Source: Priapulus caudatus
Taxonomy: Eukaryota > Priapulida > Priapulimorpha > Priapulimorphida > Priapulidae
Assembly: GCF_000485595.1 (NCBI RefSeq)
Contig: NW_014578047.1
Coordinates: 73,204-102,377, forward strand
Direction of reading: 5' to 3'
Length of the DNA stretch: 29,174 bases
Each line of letters starts with the position of its first letter. Position 1 is the stretch's first letter. Under the pieces are notes generated by a model, which was not told the DNA's origin, did not search any database, and saw only the letters and a list, made by a program, of their open reading frames with translations. Positions 9,839-19,300 of the stretch are shown here, piece after piece. The position numbers and the translations under genes are program-made.

Positions 9839-10858
9839 CAAAGCCAATTTTATCCGATTCTGTTTCAATTTTTGCGACAAACGTGAGAAAACCATTGTTT
9901 TATCCTACATGCCCTGCGGATCCAAAGCGAATAATGTAGAAGTAAAGAATAAAAAATCTCAACGCAAAAACATAGTCAATCACGTCACCTTTAATCGAGA
10001 TTAATCGAATTAATTTAATCGAGATTAGATACCTTTACATACGTTGCTTAAAACGGATGGATTTTATATGCCTATAACAAATATTGATAAAAAAACACAA
10101 ATAAAAATAAAAATTGCAGTTATTCCCAGGGAACCTACCAGCTCACAACTTAGAACTTAGTGGAATTTCTCCAAGTATAGAAATTTTGTAATCGTATTGG
10201 ACTAACAGAATTTCCTACGGTAATACGTAATAATCTTGTCTGAAAAGACAAGATTATTTATTGAATAGTTTCAATTAATGGCTTCGTTCTATAACTTCCT
10301 TGGATGCTTAACCTGTCTCACATAATGGATCTAATCACGTGTCCTTTTTAATTGCGTACAGTATGTACCAGGTGCTAGTGCACAAGCTGTTCAAGTCGGC
10401 GTAATTACGTGCACGCGCTCCTAGACAAACACGCGCACGCCTAGACGTGTGCATGAAAACGCTGGAAGCTGCAGAGAAACACTTGTGCGTTCATAGGCCA
10501 ATCATCTGCTTGAGCAAAGTTCATCCGCCTATATGTATTTATAAAAGTAATTAAAATGAGAATCTAGTGAGGAGAAGTTGAATACGTAAGTCAACATATG
10601 ACGTCGTTCGCGTTATAGCTAGCAGGCAATCTTATATTATTATCTTATTAGCGCGTGGAGCGAACACGACAAAATATGGCCGGCCTTGCATCAAATCCCA
10701 TCAAGAAATGAACTCAATATGCGAAACCTTGTGCAAGCCCATGAATAATGCATTTTGTTTGTTCCAGATCTACTGAAATAACTTGTATAAAATATGCATG
10801 AAACTATACATTTTATAAATGTTTGTGAATTTAATCTTTCTACTGGATGCCAAATTTT
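9839..10858. other. AT-rich DNA, no gene recognised
   Basis: Contains a short palindrome TAATCTTGTC...GACAAGATTA at about 10230-10257 and TTAATCGAGATTAATCGA repeats near 9990-10025. Nothing else could be supported. Confidence 0.45.
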
Positions 10859-11180
10859 CTACGCGGCCATTTCTATTTGCACCGAAACTACAATCAGCCC
10901 TCTTGTTTCCGGGGGTACGTCTAGTAATAACGTTATGAAGCCTATGAAATGCTCAATTTTATGGTGATTTAAAGGAACGTAATTAACAATGACATATAGA
11001 CACAGCTTGTTCGTCGTAATGGTCGACTCCGTAAGTCGTCGAGCATCGACGTGGAATTTGGAACCAGTGCATTCGCGGTCCATATAGCAAGGGCAAACGT
11101 TCGTACGATACTCTTCAATATCTCCCTGCTTACGTGATTTACAAATCGGCAACAGTCCATATAATAGAAGATTTCTATCG
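10859..11180 (-). other. Open minus frame without recognisable domain
   Basis: A minus frame stays open for about 107 codons to a TAG at 10859-10861, with Cys pairs in the motif NVCPCYMDREC. It lacks a convincing ATG or acceptor, and an overlapping minus frame is also open. It could be a decayed transposon fragment, an exon or chance. No function is assigned. Confidence 0.2.
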
Positions 11181-11765
11181 ATTTTTTTAATATTATTTTT
11201 CTATATATTTATATTTTCTAGATTTCTATAATTTTCTATTGTGGACTCTTGGTATCGGTCTGGGCGAGATAACCATGCCCCTTGAACACTGTTGCTATGA
11301 CCAATGTATATGAGCTTTGCCACGCGTGCACCGTTAGTGAGCAGCGGTTATTAGAACGTCCCTATCGCTGATTGAGTGAGCTGTACCTCTTTAAACGGAT
11401 AGCTCGATTTTAAAGTGTCGCTGACAGAGTTGCCTACACTGCTGTCAGTGCAAAGACAAACCTTTGAGCACCTCACGTATTTCTGGAGTCGTTAATTTAC
11501 AGTGCGGCACCGTTTTCCGCGATTGTCCATATCTTATTGCATTTATAAATTAGTTGTATTCACGCTGGCTGCAGCCCACGCGCTTACCCAAACGGTATTC
11601 GCCCAAAGAAATTACAACTATGATTAGCAAACACGCTGCGCTCCGTGTAACGTTTAGCCAATAGTATCCCGACTGTTCCACGTCGTATGATGTCGTAGTG
11701 AACTTCTCGCCATGCGAGAAGGTAACTTCAGGCTAAGCCTACAGCAGCTCTTAGTGGGCCAGTAG
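11181..11765. other. No gene recognised
   Basis: Mixed DNA up to the TIR element. It ends in the 9 bp target copy GGCCAGTAG at 11757-11765. No motif supports a gene. Confidence 0.5.
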
Positions 11766-12353
11766 GCGTGATTTTTTTTCCTAGGTCAATCAAGAACATA
11801 GGGCTCTAGTGAGCGCTGCTATTGGTTGAGCTTGTTTCGTCGCTCAATGACGTCACAGTGTCGTCATATTCATAGCACATCCAAAATTCACAATTTCAAT
11901 ATCCATCAATAGCCGAGCGAGTACAGCACGCAATTCAAGGCTGAAAGGTCGGTGGATCGAATACAATCCATTTTTTAATTATTTTAATGTTTTCTGTATT
12001 TTTCTATCTTTATCCGTTTAATCATTTTTTTTTCCAATTAACGCAAATATTTACATGATTTATTTACAACAATTTAATAACAACAATTAATTTTTACAAT
12101 TAAAAATTATATTTTTTATATTAAAAAAAAAATAGGGTTAGGGTTAGGATTAGGATTAGGATTAGGATTGGGGTTAGGGTTAGGATTAGGGTTAGGGTTA
12201 GGGTTAGGGTTAGGGGTAGGTTAGGGTTAGGGTTAGGGTCACAATGCAGTGAATGCACCATAAAACAGGAGTTTTAGGCACGTGATTTGTATCAACCATT
12301 GGCAGCGCTCACTAAAGCCCTATGTTCTTGATTGACCTAAAAAAAAATCACGC
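11766..12353. mobile_element. TIR element (family B, Mutator-like by target size) with TTAGGG array
   Basis: The left TIR starts GCGTGATTTTTTTT, followed by GGTCAATCAAGAACATAGGG and CTCTAGTGAGCGCTGC. The right end read inward on minus gives the same string with few changes, an inverted repeat of about 65 bp. It is flanked by the exact 9 bp duplication GGCCAGTAG at 11757-11765 and 12354-12362. A 9 bp target duplication is typical of Mutator-like transposons; that assignment is an inference. The 588 bp interior is AT-rich, holds a telomere-type array and encodes no transposase, so it is non-autonomous. Confidence 0.88.
12133..12239 (+). repeat. Interstitial telomere-type TTAGGG array
   Basis: About 107 bp of TTAGGG with TTAGGA and TTGGGG variants, G-rich on plus. 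It lies wholly inside the family B TIR element, off-centre towards the right end. Confidence 0.95.
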
Positions 12354-12464
12354 GGCCAGTAGCGTATATCAGACGTGGACTAAAGTAAGACGTTACAAAA
12401 GGGTTTACCACGCGCACGATCACTGCATGTCCAAGCAAACAATACTGCAGCCGCAGTTGTGCCA

Positions 12465-12672
12465 GCGGGGGTAGTTTAACCAGCGGGGGTAGTTGTGCTA
12501 GCGGGGGTAGTTGTGCCAGCGGGGGTAGTTGTGCCAGCGGGGGTAGTTGTGCTAGCGGGGGTAGTTGTGCTAGCGGGGGTAGTTGTGCCAGCGGGGGTAG
12601 TTGTGCCAGCGGGGGTAGTTGTGCTAGCGGGGGTAGTTGTGTTAGCGGAGGTAGTTGTGCCAGCGGGGGAGA
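12465..12672. repeat. 18 bp minisatellite
   Basis: About 11 units of GTAGTTGTGCCAGCGGGG, with C/T alternation at GCCA/GCTA. Because 18 is a multiple of three, one frame stays open and encodes a V-V-V-P/L-A-G hexapeptide repeat (frame 12495-12683). There is no signal for expression, so it is treated as a minisatellite. Confidence 0.92.
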
Positions 12673-12810
12673 GCTTTACATGAACAACATAGTAATGTTA
12701 TTCGTGTTGACACTTCGATGTCATATATTTTGATGCGATGTGTGCATGGAAGGCGTAATACAGAAATGCAATAGAACGAAATCCAATACGGAATCCGATA
12801 CGGAATTAAT

Positions 12811-12910
12811 ATATATATTAGTCTTATATTAGTCTTATAATATATATATTAGTCTTATATTAGTCTTATAATATATATATTAGTCTTATATTAGTCTTAT
12901 AATATATATA
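12811..12910. repeat. 31 bp AT-rich tandem repeat (3 units)
   Basis: TTAGTCTTATATTAGTC recurs at 12818, 12849 and 12880, an exact 31 bp period, with ATATATAT between units. Confidence 0.9.
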
Positions 12911-13428
12911 TTTCTGTCAGAAGTAAATGGTTCGTGCTCTGTGTGTCGCGTTCCTTGTCGCCTGGATTCGTGAATAGTTTAGTTGGCAGGCACTAGCTCT
13001 TGGGGATTGTTGGCCAGCTATCATTGATCAGTAGGCCTACCATATAGCGTCCATAAATGTTTATATTACAGGCACATTCAGTTTGAAGCATACAATCACA
13101 TGGATGATCGATGAGTGACCTGCCTGTTTATACTCGATGACGTGCAAGATCAAATTCTGGGGCAGCTTAGATCGAATGATCGTTTAGGGTGGAATGCTCT
13201 CAGAACTATCACGAGTAGTAGTTGTACAGGCACTGATCGATATTCACACTGACTCTGCGTGCTACTACTCTGCTAACTCAACTTGTCGATTATGTAAATG
13301 ATGTAATATAACTGTCAAGATATAAAAAGAATTCGTGCTAAAAAAGAAAGTGACTGTAATTTAGTAAACGGTGGTCGGAGAGCAAACGAAATAATTGGAA
13401 GAAAGAATAAATGTATAGAACATTTGCC
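12911..13428. other. No gene recognised
   Basis: Single-copy-looking DNA. A very short ATG frame at 12928 encodes a hydrophobic start (MVRALCVAFLVAWIRE) but stops at once and lacks a donor, so it is not called. Confidence 0.45.
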
Positions 13429-13739
13429 AACATGGCCAGCGCAAGGCACCACTAGCTTTGCGCATACAGGAAATCTGAGCATCGTGTCTGTCCACATGCA
13501 TTCTGTTCTAAAACAAAAATTCTTCACGCGAGAAAAATGGCATGGCGAGATTGAACCAAATAAATGTTTTGGTTCTGAACAGTTCAAAGAGTGCAACCAG
13601 TAGCAACATTTGGTCCGTTGACAAAACGTCTTAAAAATCGTAACCAACATAAGTATAAAATATCACAACATTAGCGCAAAAAACCTCACTTCTAAACTTA
13701 AAACCGTTTAAACTTATGATGCCACAACTACCTGTGCTT

Positions 13740-13812
13740 TTTCTGACAACATGCCTATAGGCATGCTTAGGCTGCTTAGGCATGCTTAGGCTGTTAGGCA
13801 TGCTTAGGCATG
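13740..13812. repeat. Foldback loop with GGCATGCTTAGGCT repeats
   Basis: The loop and inner stem of the foldback contain four to five GCATGC/TTAGGC units. The GCATGC motifs are self-complementary, so the loop itself can form small hairpins. Confidence 0.8.
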
Positions 13813-13910
13813 TTGTCAGAAAAAAACACAGGTAGTTATGGCATCATCAAGGTTTTAACTTTAGAAGTGAAGTTTTTGCGCCAAGGTTATGATATTTTAG
13901 ACTTATGTTG

Positions 13911-14633
13911 TAACAGTGGGCTAAGCCCCACCCATTTGTTACGCGTGATTTCAATGGGGTACCAACGGAAAGCAAAGCCGCGTCTTCACACGCGCCTAGC
14001 ACGCGCCATCGTAGAAGCCTTGACTTGTAACTGCGTAGAGAGGGCGAGCGAACTTGGACACGTCAGGCCGAGTGCGCGTTTCTACAACCATATTTGACCG
14101 TGAGCGCGTCCCGAGCCAGAGAGGAAAAAGGTGTGGCAGCAGTCAAAGGGATAGTTAGTAAAGCAGAGTCTTAGAGGAAAGCCGTGTTTGGTGTGCTGTT
14201 TAAAACCGTCTTAGTTTCTTTATGTGTGACGACTCTGCCGTTAAATCTACTGTGTTTTCTAAAATTACGGGACTGTTATCGCAACTATTCTACGCTTCTA
14301 AATAAATCACTACTCGATTTATTCACCGACTATCTAGTTTTCCTATATCTACGAGCACGTATCTACAGAGACCTCGCTTCTACACTACACACGAGTAACA
14401 TTAATAACCAATGATATCTGCCCGTACGAGCCTGGTAGAAACACAACGCAAGGACATATATACGAACGGCGCATCATCGTAGATGAACGGGTAGGATATC
14501 ATTTTGGAGCAAGTGACCAGCGTATGACTTGATTCACATCATCTGATACGGAACGTCGGATGACACTATTCGTCCGACACATACATCACACAATACAGCG
14601 TCCTACACGCGAGAGTGGGAGAACACGATTTCA
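13911..14633 (+). repeat. 5' long terminal repeat
   Basis: About 723 bp ending in CA next to the primer-binding site. AATAAA at 14301-14306 is a plausible polyadenylation signal. Its last ~117 bp recur at 14700-14803. Element ends are uncertain by one or two bases because the target copies overlap the TG start. Confidence 0.75.
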
Positions 14634-14652
14634 TTTTGGTGCCGTGACCAGG

Positions 14653-14716
14653 ATGTCGTCAGCCACAGAGGGCAGCGACACTGGCATAGGAAAGCGGAGC
14701 CAGCGTATCACTTGAT
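14653..14716 (+). pseudogene. Truncated start of a retrotransposon gag frame
   Basis: The ATG just after the primer-binding site begins MSSATEGSDTGIGKRSQ. The frame then crosses the deletion junction into 3' LTR sequence and stops at TGA 14714-14716. Only about 15 native codons remain, so it is non-functional. Confidence 0.55.
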
Positions 14717-14803
14717 TCACATAATCTATTCGACACTATTCGTCCGACACATACATCACACAATACAGCGTCCTACACGTGAGGGTGGGCGAACACGATT
14801 TCA
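14700..14803 (+). repeat. Partial 3' LTR
   Basis: Repeats the last part of the 5' LTR (TTCGTCCGACACATACATCA and GCGTCCTACACG, then GAACACGATTTCA). It is joined to the gag start at CCAGCGTAT, which also occurs in the 5' LTR at 14517, so recombination or deletion at this short homology is likely. Confidence 0.8.
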
Positions 14804-15053
14804 TTGTTGGTTACTATTTTTAAGGCTTTTGACAATGGACCAAATGTTGCTACTTGTTGCACTCTTTGCACTCTTCAGAACCAAAAAATATTGATTTAGC
14901 TAATACCATACCATTTTTTACGTACATCTCGCCATGCCATTTTTCTCGCTTGAAGAATTTTTGTTTTAGAACAAAAAGCATGTGCACAGACACGATGCTC
15001 AGATTGCCTGTAGGCGCAAAGCTAGTGGTGCCTTGTATTGCGCTGGCCATGTT

Positions 15054-15592
15054 TTATGATAGTGGCCAGGTATAGCGTTAAACATCTAAGATAAATCCAG
15101 GGGTTCGTTGTTAAAGTGATTCCGTCACCGAAAATAGTAAAGGTAAAAATATTATGTCCACTTTTGCACAAAATGAAAGTGATTCTGTTCACTTTTTATG
15201 GTTAAATTGCTGCATTAGACCTTCCTATTTTGCGATTCCGTTCGATGTAAACAAACACTCGTGTTTAAATAGTCATGAAATCAAAATTCTAAAATGTCAT
15301 AATGTTTTCTAGAACGCAAAATATTAGCGCAGTGAAGCATTATGAAAACTTAATGCAAAAATTTAGACTTATGATAGCAATAATTAGTAATGATGTTCTT
15401 ACAACATTTCCACGGTTCTTCCGACGGTACATGTTAATTCCCGGCTTGCTACTCTATAGATTAAATATTGTATCTATAGTTGAGGCAATACACGGCCGAT
15501 CTGCAATCAAGTGAAGTGGACACGCTGCAAACAAAAACACTATACAAGCACCTGTTACTGACACACGACACATAGCAAGTCTATTAACTCAC
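15054..15592. other. Presumed intron DNA left of the splice donor
   Basis: Would be intronic to the minus-strand secreted-protein gene. A 70-codon plus frame with ATG (15302-15514) has no recognisable domain. No acceptor or further exon of the minus gene was recognised here. Confidence 0.4.
15587..15592 (-). other. Splice donor
   Basis: On minus the exon ends in GAG followed by GTGAGT, a near-perfect consensus donor. The frame stays open for about 12 more codons, so the donor and not the stop defines the exon end. Confidence 0.75.
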
Positions 15593-16340
15593 CTCGTCCC
15601 TGAAAGTCGATGATAAGGTGCGGTGAGCGCTCGCGTATATTCCCGCTGAAGGCTATGCCGGATGCAGAGCCGCTACGATGCTCGACGCATTCGATTGTGA
15701 GATTCAGAGGCATGGTGGCTTTGCTCTGCAGCCACAGCTGAACAATGTCGGTCAGCGGTAGGGATACGCTCTCCGATGCACACTGTTCACTGCTAACAAA
15801 GAGCCGCTGCAGTACGTCAATTTCGGGACCCGCGCCTGTATCCACCGTGTCGCGAGCGCTGTCGCTTAACACATCGTCGTAGTAAACGACACTGTTCACG
15901 TCGATAGGGCTGTAGGTGTCGTAGGTGTACGGTGAGATCCAGTTGGCTCTCGCCTGTATCATGCCAGAGAATGCGTCTTGGCCGGACCCGGTCAGGTGAA
16001 GGCAGCGCAGCTTTAGATGTGCGGTGACGCCTTGCACGTCGAATCTAAGAGACGGCGGCTCTCCGTAAATGGACCTAGTGCCGAGATTCTTAATGAACGG
16101 CGCCAGGTCGAACGTGAGACGGATCGCACTCGTAGTTCTATTGTCGACAGACATGCCGAGTAACAACTCCGAGTCGCATCCGTCTCTACAGCTTTCACAG
16201 CTGGGCCCATCATCGCTGCTGTCGGTCGCGTCACAATCTTCGAAGGTTGGTACAACTTCCCACGTCTTTTCACTACCATCTGTCACTACGACAGACACAA
16301 GGCACGCGAGTAATATCAGCTTTCCTCCCGGGTCCGTCAT
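15593..16340 (-). CDS. First coding exon of a secreted protein with a TGF-beta-prodomain/DNRLRE-like fold
   Basis: The first in-frame ATG (16340) begins MTDPGGKLILLACLVSVVV, a classic signal peptide. The exon encodes 249 residues and ends at a consensus donor, CGAG|GTGAGT (donor 15592-15587), in phase 1. The segment after the signal peptide is acidic with four Cys (36, 48, 51, 55). From about residue 71 the pattern is beta-sandwich-like: IRLTFDL, LRFDVQGV then AHLKLRCLHL, LPLTDIVQLWL (~196-204), LNLTIECVE, and HLIIDF (~240-246). That order resembles the arm domain of TGF-beta-family prodomains and also DNRLRE domains; I cannot choose between them. N-glycosylation sites NRT (67) and NLT (213) fit secretion. 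Any mature ligand domain would lie in later exons to the left, beyond the foldback/LTR block; none was recognised. Confidence 0.7.
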
Positions 16341-16359
16341 AAATGCGGTGAATCGGCAG

Positions 16360-16470
16360 TCAATGTAGTGTGTGCTGTCCCTCTGTATTGCGTACTGTGT
16401 CACTGCGTAGTGTGTGCTCAAGCTGTGTTGTGTTGTTAGATCGGTTGCGTACTCCGCTGCCTTCAATCAT
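16360..16470 (-). CDS. Upstream ORF in the predicted 5' UTR
   Basis: A 36-codon ORF (start MIEGSGVRNR) in another frame begins at 16470 and stops at 16360, about 20 nt before the main ATG. If transcription starts near 16556 this uORF would be met first. The main ATG has a weak context (T at -3), so the uORF could reduce translation. This is inferred from position only. Confidence 0.35.
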   Translation of the reverse strand: MIEGSGVRNRSNNTTQLEHTLRSDTVRNTEGQHTLH

Positions 16471-16578
16471 CGACGCAGCAAATTCTGAATAAATTTCTCC
16501 GTGTTCTTCATTTCGATATAATTGTAATGGCGACAAGAGGAAATTAGTCGCGCTCTGAGAACATTCAGCTGCATACGG

Positions 16579-16584
16579 TTTATA
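16579..16584 (-). promoter_or_regulatory. TATA box of the minus-strand secreted-protein gene
   Basis: On minus the sequence reads CTTATAAACC. An initiator-like CTCAGAG with its A at 16556 lies 28 bp downstream, a usual TATA-to-start distance. It implies a 5' UTR of about 215 nt before the ATG at 16340. Confidence 0.5.
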
Positions 16585-16585
16585 A

Positions 16586-17925
16586 GCAGCAGCTATTACT
16601 TGTGTAAAAGTTGCGCATCCGCTCTCTCGCTATCCGGTGCGTGCATGCAATCGTCTCCTCGTCATACTCCATCAAAAATCTACAGGCGCACGCTGCTCAA
16701 ATGTCTTTTGGTCGCATGTGTTCACATAGGCTCATCCTGGCAGCAGATGTATTTCTTCATTAGCGAGCCTGTTATGGGATGAAATATGATAGCAATATGT
16801 CGTCAAGTGATCTTAACTGAGGCTTATACGATACGGGTTAATACCAGCTAGTCGGTAAAGATGTAATAACGAGATATAGTCAGCGGCTTTCCTGATGGCA
16901 GCTGTGCATCCGATATAATGCAGTGTCATCAACGTCATTAGTTACGCGAATGTAACGCATAGCTGTAACAAGCTGCGGGTCGTCGCTTGTAAAATCGGGT
17001 TTACACTATCGCACCTTACTCTTTGTAAAGCACCCTTTGTTACACCCATGTGCACTGTAAGTGAGATTTTCTTACACCGCGCGTGCCTTCGTCGTCACGC
17101 GGTGGATCCTATTAGTTATTTCCCTCCCTTCACAACTAAACCAGAGTGTTGAAGTTCACCTTGGTGTTGTGAGTCTTGCCTAAATATTTTATTAATTAAC
17201 TTTTATACAAATCGAATAAATAGAAACCATAGGCAAGTCGAATAACAACCGCTTAAACATTTTTGGGTCAGTCACAAAAAAGTCAATAACTTTTAATGTG
17301 TTACGCCCACCAAGTGAACTTTGGCACAGAGTATTTACTGTAATGTCTTGTTTCTGCAATTTGTCTCTTCGGTAATTTCGTTATTGTTACAAATCAAGCT
17401 TCTTCGTTTGATATTAATTTTGCCTCTAGTCTATATGACACCGTTAATTTAGCCCCTTCTACGTCAACGTAGTATCTATTATGTGGTGAGTCAACCCCGT
17501 GCCTAGAATGAACTTTGAACAGCCCATGAGACTTCACAATAGTTTTTTTCAATAATGCGCTTCAGTTGGCCACCAAATTTGGCGCTGCACGCCGACAGCG
17601 GGTAACCTTTTAGTCGTGATCAGCGCTACACATTCTCGCCACTAAACTAATTAATAATCAAGTGAAGCAGCCAAATACCCTCGCGCCCGTTATATTTAAT
17701 TACTAATCGGTCGGTCGCCTATCGTGGATGGTTGTCAGTCAGAAAACAGAGGATACAAATTTGCATGTATGTCGCGCATTATACGTGTATGTGCTCACGC
17801 TAGCGTGTAGGCTTTAATTGTAGTTTTGAAACACACGTAATGTAATACGTACGCTTTAGTAAAACCTTGAAATTTACATTTTTACTACACGCCTGTAGTT
17901 TCAAAATAATCGGTTAGTGATGTAC
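16586..17925. other. No gene recognised
   Basis: Upstream flank of the minus-strand gene. Isolated donor-like motifs (GTAAGTGAG at about 17060, GTGGTGAGT at about 17480) lack an open exon next to them. Nothing else supported. Confidence 0.45.
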
Positions 17926-18079
17926 GCCTACTCATTTTTGGCGCGATTATTATTCGGACAGATCATGTGAAACAGTCTCTCTCGTTAATCAGATCCTGAT
18001 CAAAGCCGGTAAAAGCTTGGTGGATGACAGGATGGCGGAAGAGCAGCTGCCGGTCGAGCTATTCCCGGACTGCGGATGA
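17926..18079 (+). CDS. Possible 3' coding end of an unknown gene
   Basis: A plus frame is open from about 17926 to TGA 18077-18079. Its last part encodes KAGKSLVDDRMAEEQLPVEL then FPDCG, coding-like in composition. An acceptor-like pyrimidine stretch ending TTAATCAG sits at about 17973-17992, so the exon might start at 17993. AATAAA follows 37 bp after the stop. I recognise no family; it may be a host terminal exon or the end of a retrotransposon ORF. Confidence 0.35.
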
Positions 18080-18115
18080 CGATGCTATCACGGTAGTATA
18101 ATGTTGGATGTTACG

Positions 18116-18121
18116 AATAAA
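18116..18121 (+). terminator. Polyadenylation signal
   Basis: AATAAA lies 37 bp downstream of the TGA ending the possible coding end at 18079. The position suits a 3' UTR signal, but the hexamer is also frequent by chance in AT-rich DNA. Confidence 0.35.
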
Positions 18122-18469
18122 TATATTTCTCGCCACGTCACGCATTATATTTAACATCGCTATTAAACTTCCACTATCATTATCGCGATCCACAAAGCTT
18201 TTTCGTATTCATTGTAATTTTCTAACGTCCAATGTGCCTCATCCAAATAAATCGAAACTGCATTAACGTGATTCAATTCTCATCAAAACTGTATACGTAT
18301 AATGCAACTCTTGATTTCAATAAATTCTGGGGATTGACTGTTCTCACATTTCACCTTTGCTATGGCTCGTATTGCCATGACCAAGACCTCGTTAATGACT
18401 GCAATCTCTATCGCTATGACTGCCACTACCACCATCACACTCGTAATCAATAATACTATCACTGTCGTT

Positions 18470-18803
18470 ACCGCGATCACAATCACAATCACAATCACAA
18501 TCACAATCACTATCGCAATCACAATGACAATCACTATCACTATCACTATCACTATCACAATCACTATCGCAATCACAATGACAATCACTATCACTATCAC
18601 AATAGCAATCACTATATCACAATCACAATCACTATCACAATCACAATCACAATCACAATCACAATCACAATCACAATCACAATCACAATCACAATCACTA
18701 CCACAATCACAATCACAGTCACAATCACAATCACAATCACTATCGAAATCACTATCGAAATCACAGTCACAATCACTATCACTATCACTATCACGATCAC
18801 TGT
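18470..18803. repeat. (CACAAT)n hexamer array
   Basis: About 330 bp of CACAAT and CACTAT hexamers with sporadic CGCAAT, CACAGT and GAAAT variants. Long I-T-I-T or S-Q-S-Q frames (plus) and I-V-I-V frames (minus) are artefacts of the 6 bp period. Confidence 0.95.
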
Positions 18804-18900
18804 AGCCATCCGGTTACCTTGTCTGTCGTTGAGTGTTGTCGATTTAAAACTATGTAGCTGTCCGGTTACGTTGTCTGTCGTTCGGTGTTGTCGATTTAAA
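18804..18900. repeat. Two-copy ~48 bp tandem repeat
   Basis: TGTAGCCATCCGGTTACCTT...GTTGTCGATTTAAAA is followed directly by a second copy starting TGTAGCTGTCCGGTTACG. It flanks the hexamer array. Confidence 0.85.
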
Positions 18901-19300
18901 AAATGGTTCAGCGAGAAATACGCACACATAGTCTTATTTACATTTGTCCTTTATTCTCTACTGTACGTGGTTGTGTGTGGTTGCGTTTGGTTTTAACTGA
19001 AATTACAAAGAAAATACGCCAAGCGTTAAACATTACGTTACAACAAGTGTTCCATGCGTAGCAAACCAACCGTTATAATAATTTACCACAAACTGAAAGT
19101 ATTATACGTATTACTTACATCGCTGAGATGTCTGGGTGTCCACCGTCTACGTAAATAGCGTTGTCTTACCAATGAACATGTCTCGCACACTGATACGTGG
19201 TTTGTGGTTGTCGCGTGCCTATCTGCCTGACTGGCTTCGAGGAAGTACTTAACGCGCATGCTCGTAAGCCACTCACTACGCCTTTACAACAAACCAGAGA
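18901..19300. other. No gene recognised
   Basis: Mixed DNA between the hexamer array and repeat R copy 2. A 108-codon minus frame (19166-19492) runs into the repeat and TIR element and is not supported. Confidence 0.45.

Larger units (their letters stand above)
13911..14804 (+). mobile_element. LTR retrotransposon remnant nested in the foldback
   Basis: The insertion lies between TGTTG (13906-13910) and TGTTG (14805-14809); the uninterrupted left foldback arm shows the target as one TGTTG. Parts in order: a long 5' LTR from TAACAGTGGG (with the preceding TG it would be the canonical TGTAACAG start) to CACGATTTCA at 14633; TGGTGCCGTGACCAGGAT at 14637, positioned as a tRNA primer-binding site; an ATG at 14653; then the terminal ~104 bp of the 3' LTR (14700-14803), repeating 14517-14633. 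The whole internal region is deleted. The layout resembles Bel/Pao elements, but that family is an inference without pol. Confidence 0.82.
13429..15053. mobile_element. Long foldback (inverted-repeat) element, interrupted
   Basis: The left arm (about 13429-13755), read on minus, matches the right arm in two blocks: about 13808-13910, then 14805-15053. Shared landmarks include TGGACCAAATGTTGCTAC, CTCGCCATGCCATTTTTCTC and GCGCAAAGCTAGTGGTGCC. A loop of about 50 bp holds GGCATGCTTAGGCT repeats. The gap in the right arm is an 894 bp LTR-element insertion. Before that insertion the arms were roughly 330 bp. No transposase is visible and the outer target duplication could not be fixed. The 13315-13650 minus and 14854-15075 plus frames are the two arms and not independent genes. 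Confidence 0.88.

Noticed and set aside
12465-12672. CRISPR-like regular repeats
   Set aside because: Units are directly tandem without spacers and the genome is eukaryotic; it is a minisatellite.
12928-12978. Signal-peptide-like mini-ORF (MVRALCVAFLVAW)
   Set aside because: It stops after 16 codons and no splice donor lies within it.
13315-15075. Two apparently related proteins on opposite strands (13315-13650 minus, 14854-15075 plus)
   Set aside because: Their similarity reflects the two arms of one foldback element.
15593-16466. Extending the secreted-protein frame upstream to 16466 and downstream to the stop at 15555
   Set aside because: The upstream extension has no ATG (it would start at TTG) and hides the signal peptide; the downstream extension passes a perfect splice donor.
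18283-18929. Frames rich in I-T, S-Q or V-I repeats
   Set aside because: They are translations of the CACAAT array.
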